64,000 nt of DNA. Origin: JAGXQV01 sp964451375. Lineage in GTDB: Bacteria > Pseudomonadota > Gammaproteobacteria > Burkholderiales > Sulfuricellaceae. Of the stretch, positions 8,662 to 18,164 are shown piece by piece. The stretch is taken from positions 19,069 through 83,068 of the forward strand of contig CAYVIN010000008.1 in assembly GCA_964451375.1 (NCBI GenBank). Direction: 5' to 3'. Made by a program: the position numbers and the translations under genes. A model generated the notes under the pieces. The model was given only the letters and a program-made list of their open reading frames with translations. It did no database searches and was not told the DNA's origin. Positions within the stretch are counted from its first letter, which is position 1, and each line of letters begins with the position of its first letter.

Positions 8662-11600
8662 TCATTCGTTACCCCGCGCATTTCCCAAAGTAAAGCGGAA
8701 ATACGCGCCCTGGCCTTCTTCGGACTCCACCCACAGAGCGCCGCGATGGCGCTCCACCACCTTGCGGCAGATCGCCAGACCGATTCCCGAACCTTCATAT
8801 TGGGCGCGTCCGTGTAAGCGTTTGAAAGGCTGGAAAATCTGCGCCGCATACTGCGGATTGATACCGATACCGTTGTCGCGCACTCCGAATACCGTTTCGC
8901 CGTTAATTTGTTCGACGGTGATGTGGATTTCGGGCGGATGGTTGTTGACGAACTTGAGCGCGTTGCCGATCAGATTTTGGTAAAGCTGGGCAAGCAGCGT
9001 GGCGTCGCCCGTCACCTCCGGCAACGGCGCGCAATGTATCGTTGCGCCGCTTTCCCGGATGCGCATTTCGAGGGATTCCAGCGCCGTCGCCACGATTTCG
9101 TCGAGTTTTACCACTTCGCGCACCATCGAAAATTTTCCGGCGCGCGACAGGCTCAACAAATCGCGGATCAGGCGCTGCATCCGGGTGGCGGCATCGACGA
9201 TGAATTCCACGTCTTTCTCCGCGCGGGGCGGCAAAACCTCCCCCAAATCCTTGCGCAACAAATCGCTGAAGGCGATCAGCTTACGCACCGGCTCCTGCAG
9301 ATCATGGCTGGCGACATGAGTAAATTCATCGAGTTCGGCGTTCATCCGCGCCAGTTCCGCCATATGGTGATTGAGGTCTTCCTCGGCAAGTTTGCGCTGG
9401 GTGATGTCCTGGAATGACAGCGCCACACCATTGACTTTCTTGTTTTCGATAATCGCCGACGCCACCATGCTGACCGGGAATGTCATGCCGAACGCGTTGA
9501 CAAACCTGGCCTCATCCATCTGCATTGCTCGTCCGTTGAGCTGCACGGTGCGCAACGGGCATTTCTGCGGATCGCGCTCGCCGTCCTCCCCCTCGCAGCA
9601 GCCATGCACCACGTCGCACACCGTCCTGCCGATCAGTTCGTTCTCGCGCCAGCCCAGCATTTTTTCGGCTTCGGGATTGACGAAGGTAATCGCCAGGTCG
9701 TTGTCCACACCAATCACGCCTTCGCCCAGCGCGTTAATCACCGAACGGCTCAATTCGTTGGCGCGCGCCATGGTAATGGCCTGTGCCAACATCTTGCGCT
9801 CGGTGATGTCGGTGGCGATGCCGATGTAGCCGTTGATCCGATCCCGCCGGTCGCGCAAGGCGGTAATCGACAGCAATACCGGGAAGCGGCTGCCGTCCTT
9901 GCGGATATACGTCCATTCGCGTTCATCCGCCTCGCTCTGACTGGCTTTGGCGGTCATCACCTGGAATCCCGGCGAGATTTCGCGCCCCAGTTCGCGGCTC
10001 AATTCAGCGGCGCGCTCTGTCACTTCCCCCACATCGTGGATCAGCGCCGGGGTGTGTTTGCCTACCACTTCCGCCGCCGTATATCCGAGCATCCGTTCGG
10101 CGGCGCGGTTGAAGGTGCGGATGGTTCCACCCACCTCAGTCGAAATAATCGAATAATTGGTGTTGTCGAGGATGGCGCGCAGGCGCAATTCACTATTGCG
10201 CAAGGCATCCATGCTCAACTTCTGTTCGGTGATATCTACCGAAATCCCAAGCACATGCACTTTGCCGTCGGGCTGCGGCAAAGGACGTTTGACTGTCTGG
10301 AGCCAGCGCACCTCGCCGTTGGGGCGGGTGAATGACTCGTTGAGCACGACTTCCTCGCCGGTGCGGAGCACCTCTTGGTCAATCTGCTCGAAAACCGCTG
10401 TCTCCTCGTCATGAAGATGAACTTCGATGTCGCGTCTGCGGATCAACCATTCGCGGGGTATCCCGAACAAGTCCTCGACCGCCTTGTTGACCAGAACAAA
10501 GCGCCCCTCCCCATCCTTGACGAAAATCAGGTTGGGATCGGTATCCACTACTTGCTGGATAAAACGTCGCTGCTGCTCCAACTCGCGCTCAATGTTCTTC
10601 ATCTCGCCGATATCGAAGGAAAAGCCCAGCAACATCGGTTCGCCGCTATCCGGCAAATGGATCATCTTCTTGCCGGCCAGCAGAGTTTTTTCGACACCGT
10701 TGCGCAGCAGTTTTTCCTCACGCACCACCAATCCGCCCTGCGCCCGCACCGCATCGTCATAGTCACGCAAAGTCTGCGCAACGTCCTCCGGGAACAGGTC
10801 GAAATCGGTTTTGCCGAGCACCTGCTCTTTGGTCAATCCCAGGGTGCGCAAGGTTTCGTCGTTAACCAGGGTCAGGCGGCCCTCGCTGTCCTTGAGCAAC
10901 ACGTTTACCGGCAAGGCATCCAGCACCTGGGAAAACAGCGATTCCTGGCGGGTAACCTCGTCCATCACGCTGCGCCGCTGATGCACCAGCACCAGCACCA
11001 ACGCATACACCAACATTGTCACCATCAGGCCGCCGGTCAGCACCAGCCACTCAACGCGGCTCCCCGGATCGGACTGGCCCGCCTCGCGACCGAAAAAAAA
11101 CACCCAGTTGCGCCCCGCCAACTCGATATTTTCGCGCTGCTGGATTTTCAGGGTGTTATGCGGCGTAGCGCCGCGTAAATCGACTTCGCCAGCCACCGCA
11201 TGGAGTAGATTGTCGCGGCTCGGCGAGTTAGGTTTGGCGGCTACCGCGCCGCCGTCGTACAACTCGAAAAACAACTCGCTGAGTATCCCCGCGCCGAGCA
11301 ATCCCCGGAACATCTCGTCCACATTGATCCGCACAGCGACGAAACCTTCCAGCAGACGGCGGCGCTCCGCCACACTCGTCGGCGGTTCCCCCCCCTGGTA
11401 AACCGGCAGGACAATAATCAGATTGGGACGGCTATCCGCTTCCTGCGGCCCCCGCAATCTGCCGCTCATCGCCGCGTTGCCGCTGTCGCGGCTGAATTCC
11501 AGAATATGGCGGGTATCGGGATCAACGCCCCGGTCAAACCCCATCAGATTGCCATGAGGGTCGTCCGGCTCGATAAAATCCACCGGGAAATATTCGTCGC

Positions 11601-12027
11601 GCACCCCCGCCGGGGTAATCGCAAAATCCGGCCAGGGCCGCCCGCGCCGCGCCGCTTCGTCGCGCACCGACCTTTCAAAACGCGCCTTGTCGGCATGGGA
11701 AACATGGCGGATAAAACCGAAGGAAACGATGCCCGGATAACGCTTCTCCAGCGTCAGGGTAGAGGCGTAGTTTTTCCATTCCTGGCGGGTAACCCGCTCG
11801 GAAGCGGCAAACAGACCGCGCGCACCGTAGAGAAAATTGACGTAGACATCGAAACGCTGGCGCACGATTTGCAGCGTATCGTTCATATGGATCGTGAAAA
11901 TCCGCCGCGAGTCTTCTTCCTCGCGTTGTGCGGCCATGCGCCAGGACGCGGCGGTCAGCACCAGCCCGGCGATCAACACCAGCCAGGCCAGCCGCGAATG
12001 TCCCTTACCCTGAGCAGTTTTTGTCAT
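8662..12027 (-). CDS. CHASE-multi-PAS sensor histidine kinase
   Basis: The 1121-residue product begins MTKTAQGKG at 12027, preceded by a strong purine-rich site (GGAGGTGGAGGG). Order: membrane helix (about 12-30), periplasmic CHASE domain (about 50-290, including RFDVYVNFLYGARGLF and FPVDFIEP), membrane helix (about 330-350), four PAS domains (about 370-865), HisKA (His in VASHDLQEPVRKL) and HATPase_c (about 990-1115, DNGIGINPQ and GSGIGLAI). CHASE domains bind small extracellular ligands; the ligand here is unknown. It is first in an operon with a second kinase, an Rcp1-like receiver and a diguanylate cyclase. PAS 4 contains a Cys-rich stretch (HGCCEGEDGERDPQKC), which is unusual. Confidence 0.92.
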   Translation of the reverse strand: MTKTAQGKGHSRLAWLVLIAGLVLTAASWRMAAQREEEDSRRIFTIHMNDTLQIVRQRFDVYVNFLYGARGLFAASERVTRQEWKNYASTLTLEKRYPGIVSFGFIRHVSHADKARFERSVRDEAARRGRPWPDFAITPAGVRDEYFPVDFIEPDDPHGNLMGFDRGVDPDTRHILEFSRDSGNAAMSGRLRGPQEADSRPNLIIVLPVYQGGEPPTSVAERRRLLEGFVAVRINVDEMFRGLLGAGILSELFFELYDGGAVAAKPNSPSRDNLLHAVAGEVDLRGATPHNTLKIQQRENIELAGRNWVFFFGREAGQSDPGSRVEWLVLTGGLMVTMLVYALVLVLVHQRRSVMDEVTRQESLFSQVLDALPVNVLLKDSEGRLTLVNDETLRTLGLTKEQVLGKTDFDLFPEDVAQTLRDYDDAVRAQGGLVVREEKLLRNGVEKTLLAGKKMIHLPDSGEPMLLGFSFDIGEMKNIERELEQQRRFIQQVVDTDPNLIFVKDGEGRFVLVNKAVEDLFGIPREWLIRRRDIEVHLHDEETAVFEQIDQEVLRTGEEVVLNESFTRPNGEVRWLQTVKRPLPQPDGKVHVLGISVDITEQKLSMDALRNSELRLRAILDNTNYSIISTEVGGTIRTFNRAAERMLGYTAAEVVGKHTPALIHDVGEVTERAAELSRELGREISPGFQVMTAKASQSEADEREWTYIRKDGSRFPVLLSITALRDRRDRINGYIGIATDITERKMLAQAITMARANELSRSVINALGEGVIGVDNDLAITFVNPEAEKMLGWRENELIGRTVCDVVHGCCEGEDGERDPQKCPLRTVQLNGRAMQMDEARFVNAFGMTFPVSMVASAIIENKKVNGVALSFQDITQRKLAEEDLNHHMAELARMNAELDEFTHVASHDLQEPVRKLIAFSDLLRKDLGEVLPPRAEKDVEFIVDAATRMQRLIRDLLSLSRAGKFSMVREVVKLDEIVATALESLEMRIRESGATIHCAPLPEVTGDATLLAQLYQNLIGNALKFVNNHPPEIHITVEQINGETVFGVRDNGIGINPQYAAQIFQPFKRLHGRAQYEGSGIGLAICRKVVERHRGALWVESEEGQGAYFRFTLGNARGNE

Positions 12028-12467
12028 TTTTATGCCCTCCACCTCCGGGTGCTCTTGCGCAGCTCGCGCAATCCCCGCCATTAGAAACATGACTGGCCTA
12101 CATCGTCAACAATCCGCGTATGAAAAACCACGTAAATCCGGGCATCCGCAGATAGTATAGGAAAACAGTCAACAAATAGCCAAGGAGTATTTCCTCATCC
12201 GCGCCAATGTCCTCCGGGCCTTCCGGTTTCCGGCTCCGCCCCACATCCAACCGCCCCCCCGGAAAGCCGCGCCCTTCCTTGCTCTCAGCCAATGTCGCCA
12301 TCCCACGGGCGTAGCAGCGGAAGTGACTACTAACATAAGCAAAAGCAGTGTTTGGTTTTGAATGTTTAGTGTTTAGTGGAGGAATGCGCTTCGCGACCGA
12401 TCCCACGCCCTTCATCCTTCATCTATTATTTTGGCCCTTGCGGGTCGGCGTGGTTTAATCCCCTGCC
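12028..12467. other. Divergent intergenic region
   Basis: This 440-bp gap separates the divergent CHASE kinase and rpfE-like genes and should hold both promoters, though I cannot mark convincing -35/-10 pairs. It contains one copy of a dispersed repeat (12332-12396). An open frame on the minus strand (12098-12415) has repeat-derived composition and no recognisable domain, and I do not call it a gene. Confidence 0.5.
12332..12396. repeat. Heptad-containing dispersed repeat, copy 1
   Basis: An approximately 65-bp element that runs AAAAGCAG..TTTTGAATG, then GTTTAGTGTTTAGTG, then GGAATGCGCTTCGCG. It matches the element at 13434-13500 over nearly its full length in the same orientation. The core is a tandem of the heptamer TTTAGTG. 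Confidence 0.7.
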
Positions 12468-13370
12468 ATGTATTGCCGCCTGCTGCTTCCCCGCCTCCCT
12501 GCCGCCGACCTGCCCACCTTGCGCCTCATCGGGGCGCGCGGTCAGCGCCTGGCCGCTCCCCCGGAGGAGGCGGAAGCCTGGTTGTGCGCAGCTTTCGGCA
12601 TCCCCCGCCAAAACGACTGGCCGGTCGCGCCGTGGTCTTTGCTCGGCGAAGGTATCGACCCCGGCGACGCCTATTGGTTGTGCGCCGACCCGGTCAACCT
12701 GCGTCTGATGCGCAACCACCTGATCCTCTTCGGCGGGCCGCAACTGGCGGTCAGCGCCGACGAGGCGCAACACTGGCGCGACGCGCTGGAACAACATTTC
12801 GCGACTGACGGCCTGAGTTTTCTCGCCCCTCATCCGCACCGCTGGTACCTCCGCCTGGCCGACCGGCAAGGCCCGCACACCCACTCGCTGACGCAGGTGC
12901 TGGGCCGCGAAATCCGCCCCTTCCTCCCGCAAGGCCCGGTTTGGCTCAAGCTGCTCAACGAAATCCAGATGCTGCTCCATGCCGATCCGCGCAACACGGC
13001 GCGCGAAGAACAAGGCCGGGCGACGGTCAACAGCGTCTGGTTATGGGGCGGCGGAATACGCCTGGAGATGCCCCATGCGCCGTGTCCAGTCATCTATGCC
13101 GACGCCCCGCTGGCCAAGGGGCTGGCGAACGCCACAGCGGCGACGCTGCGCGCGCTGCCGGCAAACGCCGACGAATGCCTGTCCAGCGACGCGGACTGCC
13201 TTATCGTCGCCACCGGGCAAACCCCGGATACCCTCGAACAACGTTGGCTGCTCCCCTTGAAAAACGCCTTGGCCAAGGGACGAATCAAAAAACTCGAAGT
13301 TATTGCGCCGGGTAATCAAAGCGTGGAAATCTCCCGCCTCGACTTATGGAAATTCTGGCGCAACGGCTGA
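12468..13370 (+). CDS. RpfE-like protein (phosphoglycerate-mutase-like, COG4255 type)
   Basis: The 300-residue soluble product resembles the RpfE/COG4255 group: an N-terminal Leu/Pro-rich region, a central WPVAPWSLLGEG and DPVNLRLMRNHLIL, and a later WLWGGG motif typical of this family, which is distantly related to cofactor-independent phosphoglycerate mutases. Its biochemical role is unknown. In many Betaproteobacteria and in Xanthomonas it lies next to recJ; here recJ is 20 kb downstream, with a block of signalling genes between. That synteny is part of the basis for the call. The start is ATG 12468. Confidence 0.75.
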   Translation: MYCRLLLPRLPAADLPTLRLIGARGQRLAAPPEEAEAWLCAAFGIPRQNDWPVAPWSLLGEGIDPGDAYWLCADPVNLRLMRNHLILFGGPQLAVSADEAQHWRDALEQHFATDGLSFLAPHPHRWYLRLADRQGPHTHSLTQVLGREIRPFLPQGPVWLKLLNEIQMLLHADPRNTAREEQGRATVNSVWLWGGGIRLEMPHAPCPVIYADAPLAKGLANATAATLRALPANADECLSSDADCLIVATGQTPDTLEQRWLLPLKNALAKGRIKKLEVIAPGNQSVEISRLDLWKFWRNG

Positions 13371-13433
13371 ATAGCGGCGTTCCCGTCGCAACAAAATTTG
13401 CGCCGACCTGCCCTGCTCATTACAATCGGGCTG

Positions 13434-13552
13434 GTAATAAGTAAAAGCAGTTTTTAGTTTTGAATGTTGAGTGTTGAGTTATGGAATGCGCTTCGCGCGG
13501 CGAGCTCAACTAAGCACTAAACACCAAGCATTCAAAACTGTTTTTCACTTAA
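13434..13552. repeat. Inverted pair of heptad repeats (copies 2 and 3)
   Basis: The left arm (13434-13500) repeats the 12332-12396 element; the right arm (13506-13552) is its inverted counterpart, with AAGCACTAAACACC and ATTCAAAACTG mirroring the left-arm CAGTTTTTAGTTTTGAATG. A GC-rich centre with GCGCTTCGCGC separates them, so the whole can fold into a long imperfect hairpin. It fills most of the gap between the rpfE-like gene and the FIST gene and may terminate or modulate transcription there. Confidence 0.7.
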
Positions 13553-13589
13553 ATCCCTCTTCCTGCAATCGCCATTGGAGATACCCAAA

Positions 13590-14705
13590 ATGAAAACAAG
13601 CCAATTTCTGTGGACACCCGCAACCGGCTGGGCGCGAACCGATCCCGCGTTTGCCGACGCCGATCTGGTGCTGGCCTTCGCCGATGCCGAGCATTTCCGC
13701 GAAGCGGCTTGTTTTGACGAACTAAAATCGCGTTTTCCGAAAGCCCATATTGTTGGCTGCTCGTCCTCCGGCAGCGTCTTCGACACCAGCCTCAACGACG
13801 GCGACATCGTCGCCACCGCCATCCGTTTCGAGCAAGGCTCGATCAAAATGGTGGTCAGCGACATCCAGCCCGGCGAAAACGTCGAAGGGCTGGCTGCCCA
13901 GTTGGCGGAAAAACTCCACAGCGACACTCTGCGCCATGTGTTTGTGTTGTCCGACGGGCTCACCGTCAACGGCAGCGATCTGGCGAAAGGCTTCAACCGC
14001 TCCGGTATCGCCGTTACCGGCGGATTGGCGGGCGACGGAACCCGCTTCGGCAAAACCTGGGTAATGGCCGACGCTCCCGCCAAATCGGGACGTATCGCGG
14101 CAATCGGGTTTTACGGAGAACTCATGGTTAAAAGCGGCTGCTTTGCCGGATGGCAGGAATTCGGCGCGGAGCGGGTGGTCACCAAATCCGCCGCCAATGT
14201 CGTTTACGAAATCGACGGACAACCGGCGTTGGCGTTGTACAAAAAATATCTCGGCGACCTGGCCGCCGAACTGCCCGGCAGCGGTTTGCGTTTTCCCTTG
14301 AGCGTACAGGCCGACAAAAACGCCAAACCCATCATCCGCACCCTGCTGGCCATCGACGAAGACGCGCAAAGCCTGACTTTCGCCGGCGACGTGCCGCAAG
14401 GTTACCTATGCAAATTGATGAAAACCAACCTCGACAACCTCATTGACAGCGCAGGCCTGGCCGCTGCCGCCGCCAAGCCCGGCAATCCCAGAGCAAACGG
14501 GCTGTGCCTGGTGGTCAGTTGTGTGGGCCGCCGCCTGGTGCTCGGTCAGTTGGTCGAGGAAGAACTGGAAATCGTCCGCGACAACCTCGGCGACCATACC
14601 GCCATCACGGGTTTCTACTCGTACGGCGAACTGGCCCCGTTCAGCGACATTCTGCAATGCCAGTTACACAATCAGACGATGACGCTGACCACCATCTACG
14701 AATAA
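13590..14705 (+). CDS. FIST-domain small-ligand sensor protein
   Basis: The 371-residue cytoplasmic product has the FIST_N then FIST_C arrangement: GCSSSGS (about residues 52-58), GGLAGDGT, then IGFYGE, and in the C-terminal part LLAIDEDAQSLTFAGDVPQG and SCVGRRLVLGQ ending with GFYSYGE. FIST domains are proposed to bind small ligands such as amino acids and are found with signalling genes. The next gene is a soluble PAS hybrid kinase without its own membrane sensor, so the FIST protein is its likely input partner. ATG 13590 is preceded by GGAG at 13577-13580; a TTG 15 bp upstream is less likely. Confidence 0.9.
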   Translation: MKTSQFLWTPATGWARTDPAFADADLVLAFADAEHFREAACFDELKSRFPKAHIVGCSSSGSVFDTSLNDGDIVATAIRFEQGSIKMVVSDIQPGENVEGLAAQLAEKLHSDTLRHVFVLSDGLTVNGSDLAKGFNRSGIAVTGGLAGDGTRFGKTWVMADAPAKSGRIAAIGFYGELMVKSGCFAGWQEFGAERVVTKSAANVVYEIDGQPALALYKKYLGDLAAELPGSGLRFPLSVQADKNAKPIIRTLLAIDEDAQSLTFAGDVPQGYLCKLMKTNLDNLIDSAGLAAAAAKPGNPRANGLCLVVSCVGRRLVLGQLVEEELEIVRDNLGDHTAITGFYSYGELAPFSDILQCQLHNQTMTLTTIYE

Positions 14706-14763
14706 TAAGCCGTGTTTGGCGCTGGATGGACGCGTCACCCTATGCGCGCCCCGGCGCCCGCCA

Positions 14764-14797
14764 TTAAACACTAAACACTAAGCACTAAACACTAAAT
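14764..14797. repeat. CACTAAA heptad tandem abutting a start codon
   Basis: About four imperfect copies of the heptamer ACACTAA/GCACTAA run without interruption into the ATG of the next kinase gene, whose ATG shares bases with the last unit. It is the reverse complement of the TTTAGTG heptads at 12361-12380. No Shine-Dalgarno sequence separates it from the start codon. Confidence 0.75.
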
Positions 14798-17700
14798 GCA
14801 CCGCCTCCTGAAGCGCCAATTGCAACGCCATCTGGGTAAGGATTTTGCCGTTCCCACCGAGTGGGAGGCGATGCTGACGACAATCAGCGAGCATTACGAG
14901 GAGGAAGACCGCGAACGAGCGATGATGGAAAACGCTCTGGAAGTCAATTCGCGGGAACTCAACGACGCCAACGAACGCCTGCGCGCGCAGAACGAAGAAC
15001 TCACGCGCACCATGCTCAACACCCTCAGCGACGGCGTTTACGCAACCGACATGAACGGCGGCGTCACCTTCATGAATGCCGCTGCAGAAACCATACTGGG
15101 CTGGCGCGAAGCGGAGCTGATCGGCAAACACGCCCACCAGACCCTCCACCACAGCCGTCCCGACGGCGCACCATTCCCCGCCGAGGAATGTCCCCTGCTG
15201 GGCGTATTGCAGGCCAACGCCTCGCTCAGCGGTGAGGAGCATTTCATCAACCGCGCCGGCCACATGGTGCCAGTATCCTACCGCGCCAATCCACTGGTGC
15301 AGGACGGCGAAACCATCGGATCGCTGATTTCGTTCCAGGACATCACCCAGCGCCAGAAGAGCGAAGCGCTGATCCGCCTGCAAAAAGCCGCTCTCGACGC
15401 AGCGGCCAACATGATCACCATCACCGCCCGTAACGGGGTCATCGAATACGTCAACTCGGCGTTCTGCCAAACCACCGGTTATGTCATAGAAGAAGTCGTC
15501 GGCAAACATAGTCGGATTCTCAAATCCGGCCAACAGGACATCACTTTTTACGAAACCATGTGGAGCGTCCTGCTCGCCGGTAAACCCTGGGAAGGCGAAC
15601 TGCTCAACCGCCGCAAGGACGGCAGCATCTACCCCGAGCAGATGACCATTACACCGATTATCGAGGAGGGTGAAATCACCCATTTCGTCGCTATCAAGCG
15701 CGACATTACCGAAGAATCAAAAACCAAAACCCGCCTCAAACTGATCGAAACGGCGATCCAGAACATCGATCAGGGCATCCTGATCACCGGCACCAACCTC
15801 ACCGACGACGGCATGGAAATCCAGTACGTCAACGCCGGTTTCAGCCATATCACCGGTTATGCGCCGGAAGAGGTGCTGGGCAAACGCACTGCCGTCCTGC
15901 GCGGCCCGCAAAGCGACCTCGGGATACTCGCCCAAATTCGCGAAGCGCTCGCTCAGGGGCGCAGTTTCAGCAGCGAAACCGTATACCGTCACAAAAACGG
16001 CGCGCCCTACGATGTGGAACTGCAATACTCGCCGGTGCGCGACGACAAAGGTAAAGTCACCCATTTCATCGGCCTGCTGTCCGACATCAGCCTGCGCAAA
16101 CAGGCCGAGGAAACCATGCGCCGTGTGCGCGATCAGGCGCTGGAAAACTCGCGCCTGAAATCCGAATTTCTCTCCACCATGAGTCATGAAATCCGCACCC
16201 CGATGAACGGCATCATCGGCATGACGGATTTGCTCCTCGACACCCCGCTCAACCCTGAGCAGCGTGACTTTACCAGCATCGTCCGGGACTCGGCGCAATC
16301 CCTGCTGACCATCATCAACGACATCCTCGACTTTTCCAAAATCGAGGCCGGCAAGATGGAAATCGAGATCACCGATTTCTCGCCGGTGCACATCGTCGAA
16401 GGCGCCGCCGAACTGCTGGTCGCCAAAGCCCGCGAGAAAAAACTTTCGTTGATGACCTTCATCGACCCGAGTCTCCCCGGTCACCTGCGCGGCGACCCGA
16501 TGCGCCTGCGCCAGGTGCTGGTCAACCTGGTCGGCAACGCCATCAAATTCACCGAAAGCGGGGAAATCCAGGTACGCGCCCTGTCCGACCAACAAAACTG
16601 GATGGTGCGTTTTGAAATTGCCGATACCGGCATCGGCATGTCCCCGCGAACACTGGAACGCCTGTTCCAGTCGTTCACCCAGGCGGATAGCTCGACCACC
16701 CGCAAATACGGCGGCACTGGCCTCGGGCTGGCAATCTGCAAACGTCTCGTCGAACTGATGGGCGGTGAAATCGGGGTAAACAGTGAAGAAGGCAAAGGCT
16801 CGACATTCTGGTTCAACCTGCCGTTGATTCCCTCCCTGCACAGTCACACCCTTCCCCAACCGCGCCTCGAAGAAATGCGCGGAATGCGGGTATTGGTGGT
16901 GGACGACCGCAGCACCGACCGGGAAATTCTGCACCGCTATCTGTATTCCTGGAACATGACCAGCGACGGAGCGGCGAGCGCCAAGGAAGCCCTTGCCCTG
17001 ATGCACAGCGCCGTCGCCGACGGCAAACCCTACGACATCGCTCTGGTGGATTTTTCCATGCCGGAAATGGATGGCATTGATCTGGCCCACGCCATCCGCA
17101 CCGAGAAAAAATTCGACCACACCCGCTTGCTGCTGCTCACCGCGTTCGACCAGCGCGATCTGGTCGGTCAGGCCAAGGAGGCCGGATTTTCCGCCTATCT
17201 CACCAAGCCGGTGCGCCAGTCGCAGTTGTATGACGGCATCGCCGCCAAAGTCGAGGAAAGCATCGTCGAAACCTTGCCGGAGCACGGCAACGCCCCCGCA
17301 GCGGGCGGCGCACCAACCATTCAGGAAGCCCTCACCACCCGCCGCCTGATATTGCTCGCCGAAGACAATCTGACCAACCAGAAAGTCGCGCAACTCCAAC
17401 TTAACAAACTCGGTTACGCGGTACACGTCGTCAACAACGGGAAGGAAGCACTGGAAGCAGTGACGATGCTTCCCTACGCGGCAATTCTGATGGATTGCCA
17501 GATGCCGGTCATGGACGGGTTTGAAGCCACCGCCGCCATCCGCAAGATGGAAGAACTCGGTGGCGGAGAACGTATTCCGATCATCGCCATGACCGCCAAC
17601 GCCATGCAGGGCGACCGCGAACGCTGCCTGGCTGCGGGAATGGACGATTACGTCAGCAAACCGGTCAGTCCCGATAAACTCGGTCGGGTATTGAACAACT

Positions 17701-18113
17701 GGACGATCCGCCGCAACGAAGCCGCCGCGCCGGAAAGCAGTGAGGAAAAGCCCGCTGGCGCTGCCCAGATCCCCTGTGTGGACATCGCCTGGTTAAAGGA
17801 ATATTTCGGCGACGACCCGGAATTGATCGCCGAATTGCTAGAGGTTTTCGATTCATCCACCACCACCCTGCTGGGCAAACTGCACGGCGCAGTAGACCGG
17901 CGCGACAGCACCGCCATCAAGCTGCTCGCCCACGAAGCCAAAGGGTCGTGCGCCAACCTCGGGGTACGGGTAATGGCGGATTGCGCTGCCGAACTGGAAA
18001 TGGCCGTAGCCGAGCAGGATTGGGAACAAATCCGGGGATTGCAGGAAAAACTGGAAGACTTGTTCAAACAACTCCAGGCGGGACAAAAAAGCCGTTTTCC
18101 GTCTGAAGAATAA
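14796..18113 (+). CDS. Soluble PAS hybrid histidine kinase with two receivers and HPt
   Basis: The 1105-residue product has no membrane helix. Order: N-terminal helical leader (MHRLLKRQLQRHLG), three PAS domains (about 70-440), HisKA (His in STMSHEIRTPMNG, about 455-520), HATPase_c (NLVGNAIKFT, DTGIGM, GTGLGLAI), receiver 1 (about 695-820, Asp in ALVDFSMPEMDG), receiver 2 (about 850-970, Asp in AILMDCQMPVMDG) and HPt (about 1000-1090, His in LAHEAKGSCANLG). The relay can therefore run His-Asp-His within one chain. The FIST gene upstream is the probable sensor. It is closely related to the 18965-22534 kinase, which lacks receiver 1. Its start codon lies in a heptad repeat with no ribosome-binding site, although the leader is conserved in related kinases as I recall them. 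Confidence 0.93.
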   Translation: MHRLLKRQLQRHLGKDFAVPTEWEAMLTTISEHYEEEDRERAMMENALEVNSRELNDANERLRAQNEELTRTMLNTLSDGVYATDMNGGVTFMNAAAETILGWREAELIGKHAHQTLHHSRPDGAPFPAEECPLLGVLQANASLSGEEHFINRAGHMVPVSYRANPLVQDGETIGSLISFQDITQRQKSEALIRLQKAALDAAANMITITARNGVIEYVNSAFCQTTGYVIEEVVGKHSRILKSGQQDITFYETMWSVLLAGKPWEGELLNRRKDGSIYPEQMTITPIIEEGEITHFVAIKRDITEESKTKTRLKLIETAIQNIDQGILITGTNLTDDGMEIQYVNAGFSHITGYAPEEVLGKRTAVLRGPQSDLGILAQIREALAQGRSFSSETVYRHKNGAPYDVELQYSPVRDDKGKVTHFIGLLSDISLRKQAEETMRRVRDQALENSRLKSEFLSTMSHEIRTPMNGIIGMTDLLLDTPLNPEQRDFTSIVRDSAQSLLTIINDILDFSKIEAGKMEIEITDFSPVHIVEGAAELLVAKAREKKLSLMTFIDPSLPGHLRGDPMRLRQVLVNLVGNAIKFTESGEIQVRALSDQQNWMVRFEIADTGIGMSPRTLERLFQSFTQADSSTTRKYGGTGLGLAICKRLVELMGGEIGVNSEEGKGSTFWFNLPLIPSLHSHTLPQPRLEEMRGMRVLVVDDRSTDREILHRYLYSWNMTSDGAASAKEALALMHSAVADGKPYDIALVDFSMPEMDGIDLAHAIRTEKKFDHTRLLLLTAFDQRDLVGQAKEAGFSAYLTKPVRQSQLYDGIAAKVEESIVETLPEHGNAPAAGGAPTIQEALTTRRLILLAEDNLTNQKVAQLQLNKLGYAVHVVNNGKEALEAVTMLPYAAILMDCQMPVMDGFEATAAIRKMEELGGGERIPIIAMTANAMQGDRERCLAAGMDDYVSKPVSPDKLGRVLNNWTIRRNEAAAPESSEEKPAGAAQIPCVDIAWLKEYFGDDPELIAELLEVFDSSTTTLLGKLHGAVDRRDSTAIKLLAHEAKGSCANLGVRVMADCAAELEMAVAEQDWEQIRGLQEKLEDLFKQLQAGQKSRFPSEE

Positions 18114-18164
18114 GCTCTCCCATTAATTTTTAGTGTTAAAACTTCCTTTCAACAGGAGCAAATC

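Noticed and set aside
12098..12415. 105-residue minus-strand open frame in the divergent gap
   Set aside because: It runs through the dispersed repeat, shows no domain or ribosome-binding site and ends near the kinase promoter area; better read as intergenic.
13434..14797. Possible CRISPR array from short repeats
   Set aside because: Units are 7-bp tandems and one inverted pair without regular spacers; no cas genes are present.
15717..17426. 569-residue minus-strand open frame over the soluble kinase
   Set aside because: GC-rich mirror frame of a real gene; the same artefact recurs at 19667-21448 over the paralogous kinase.
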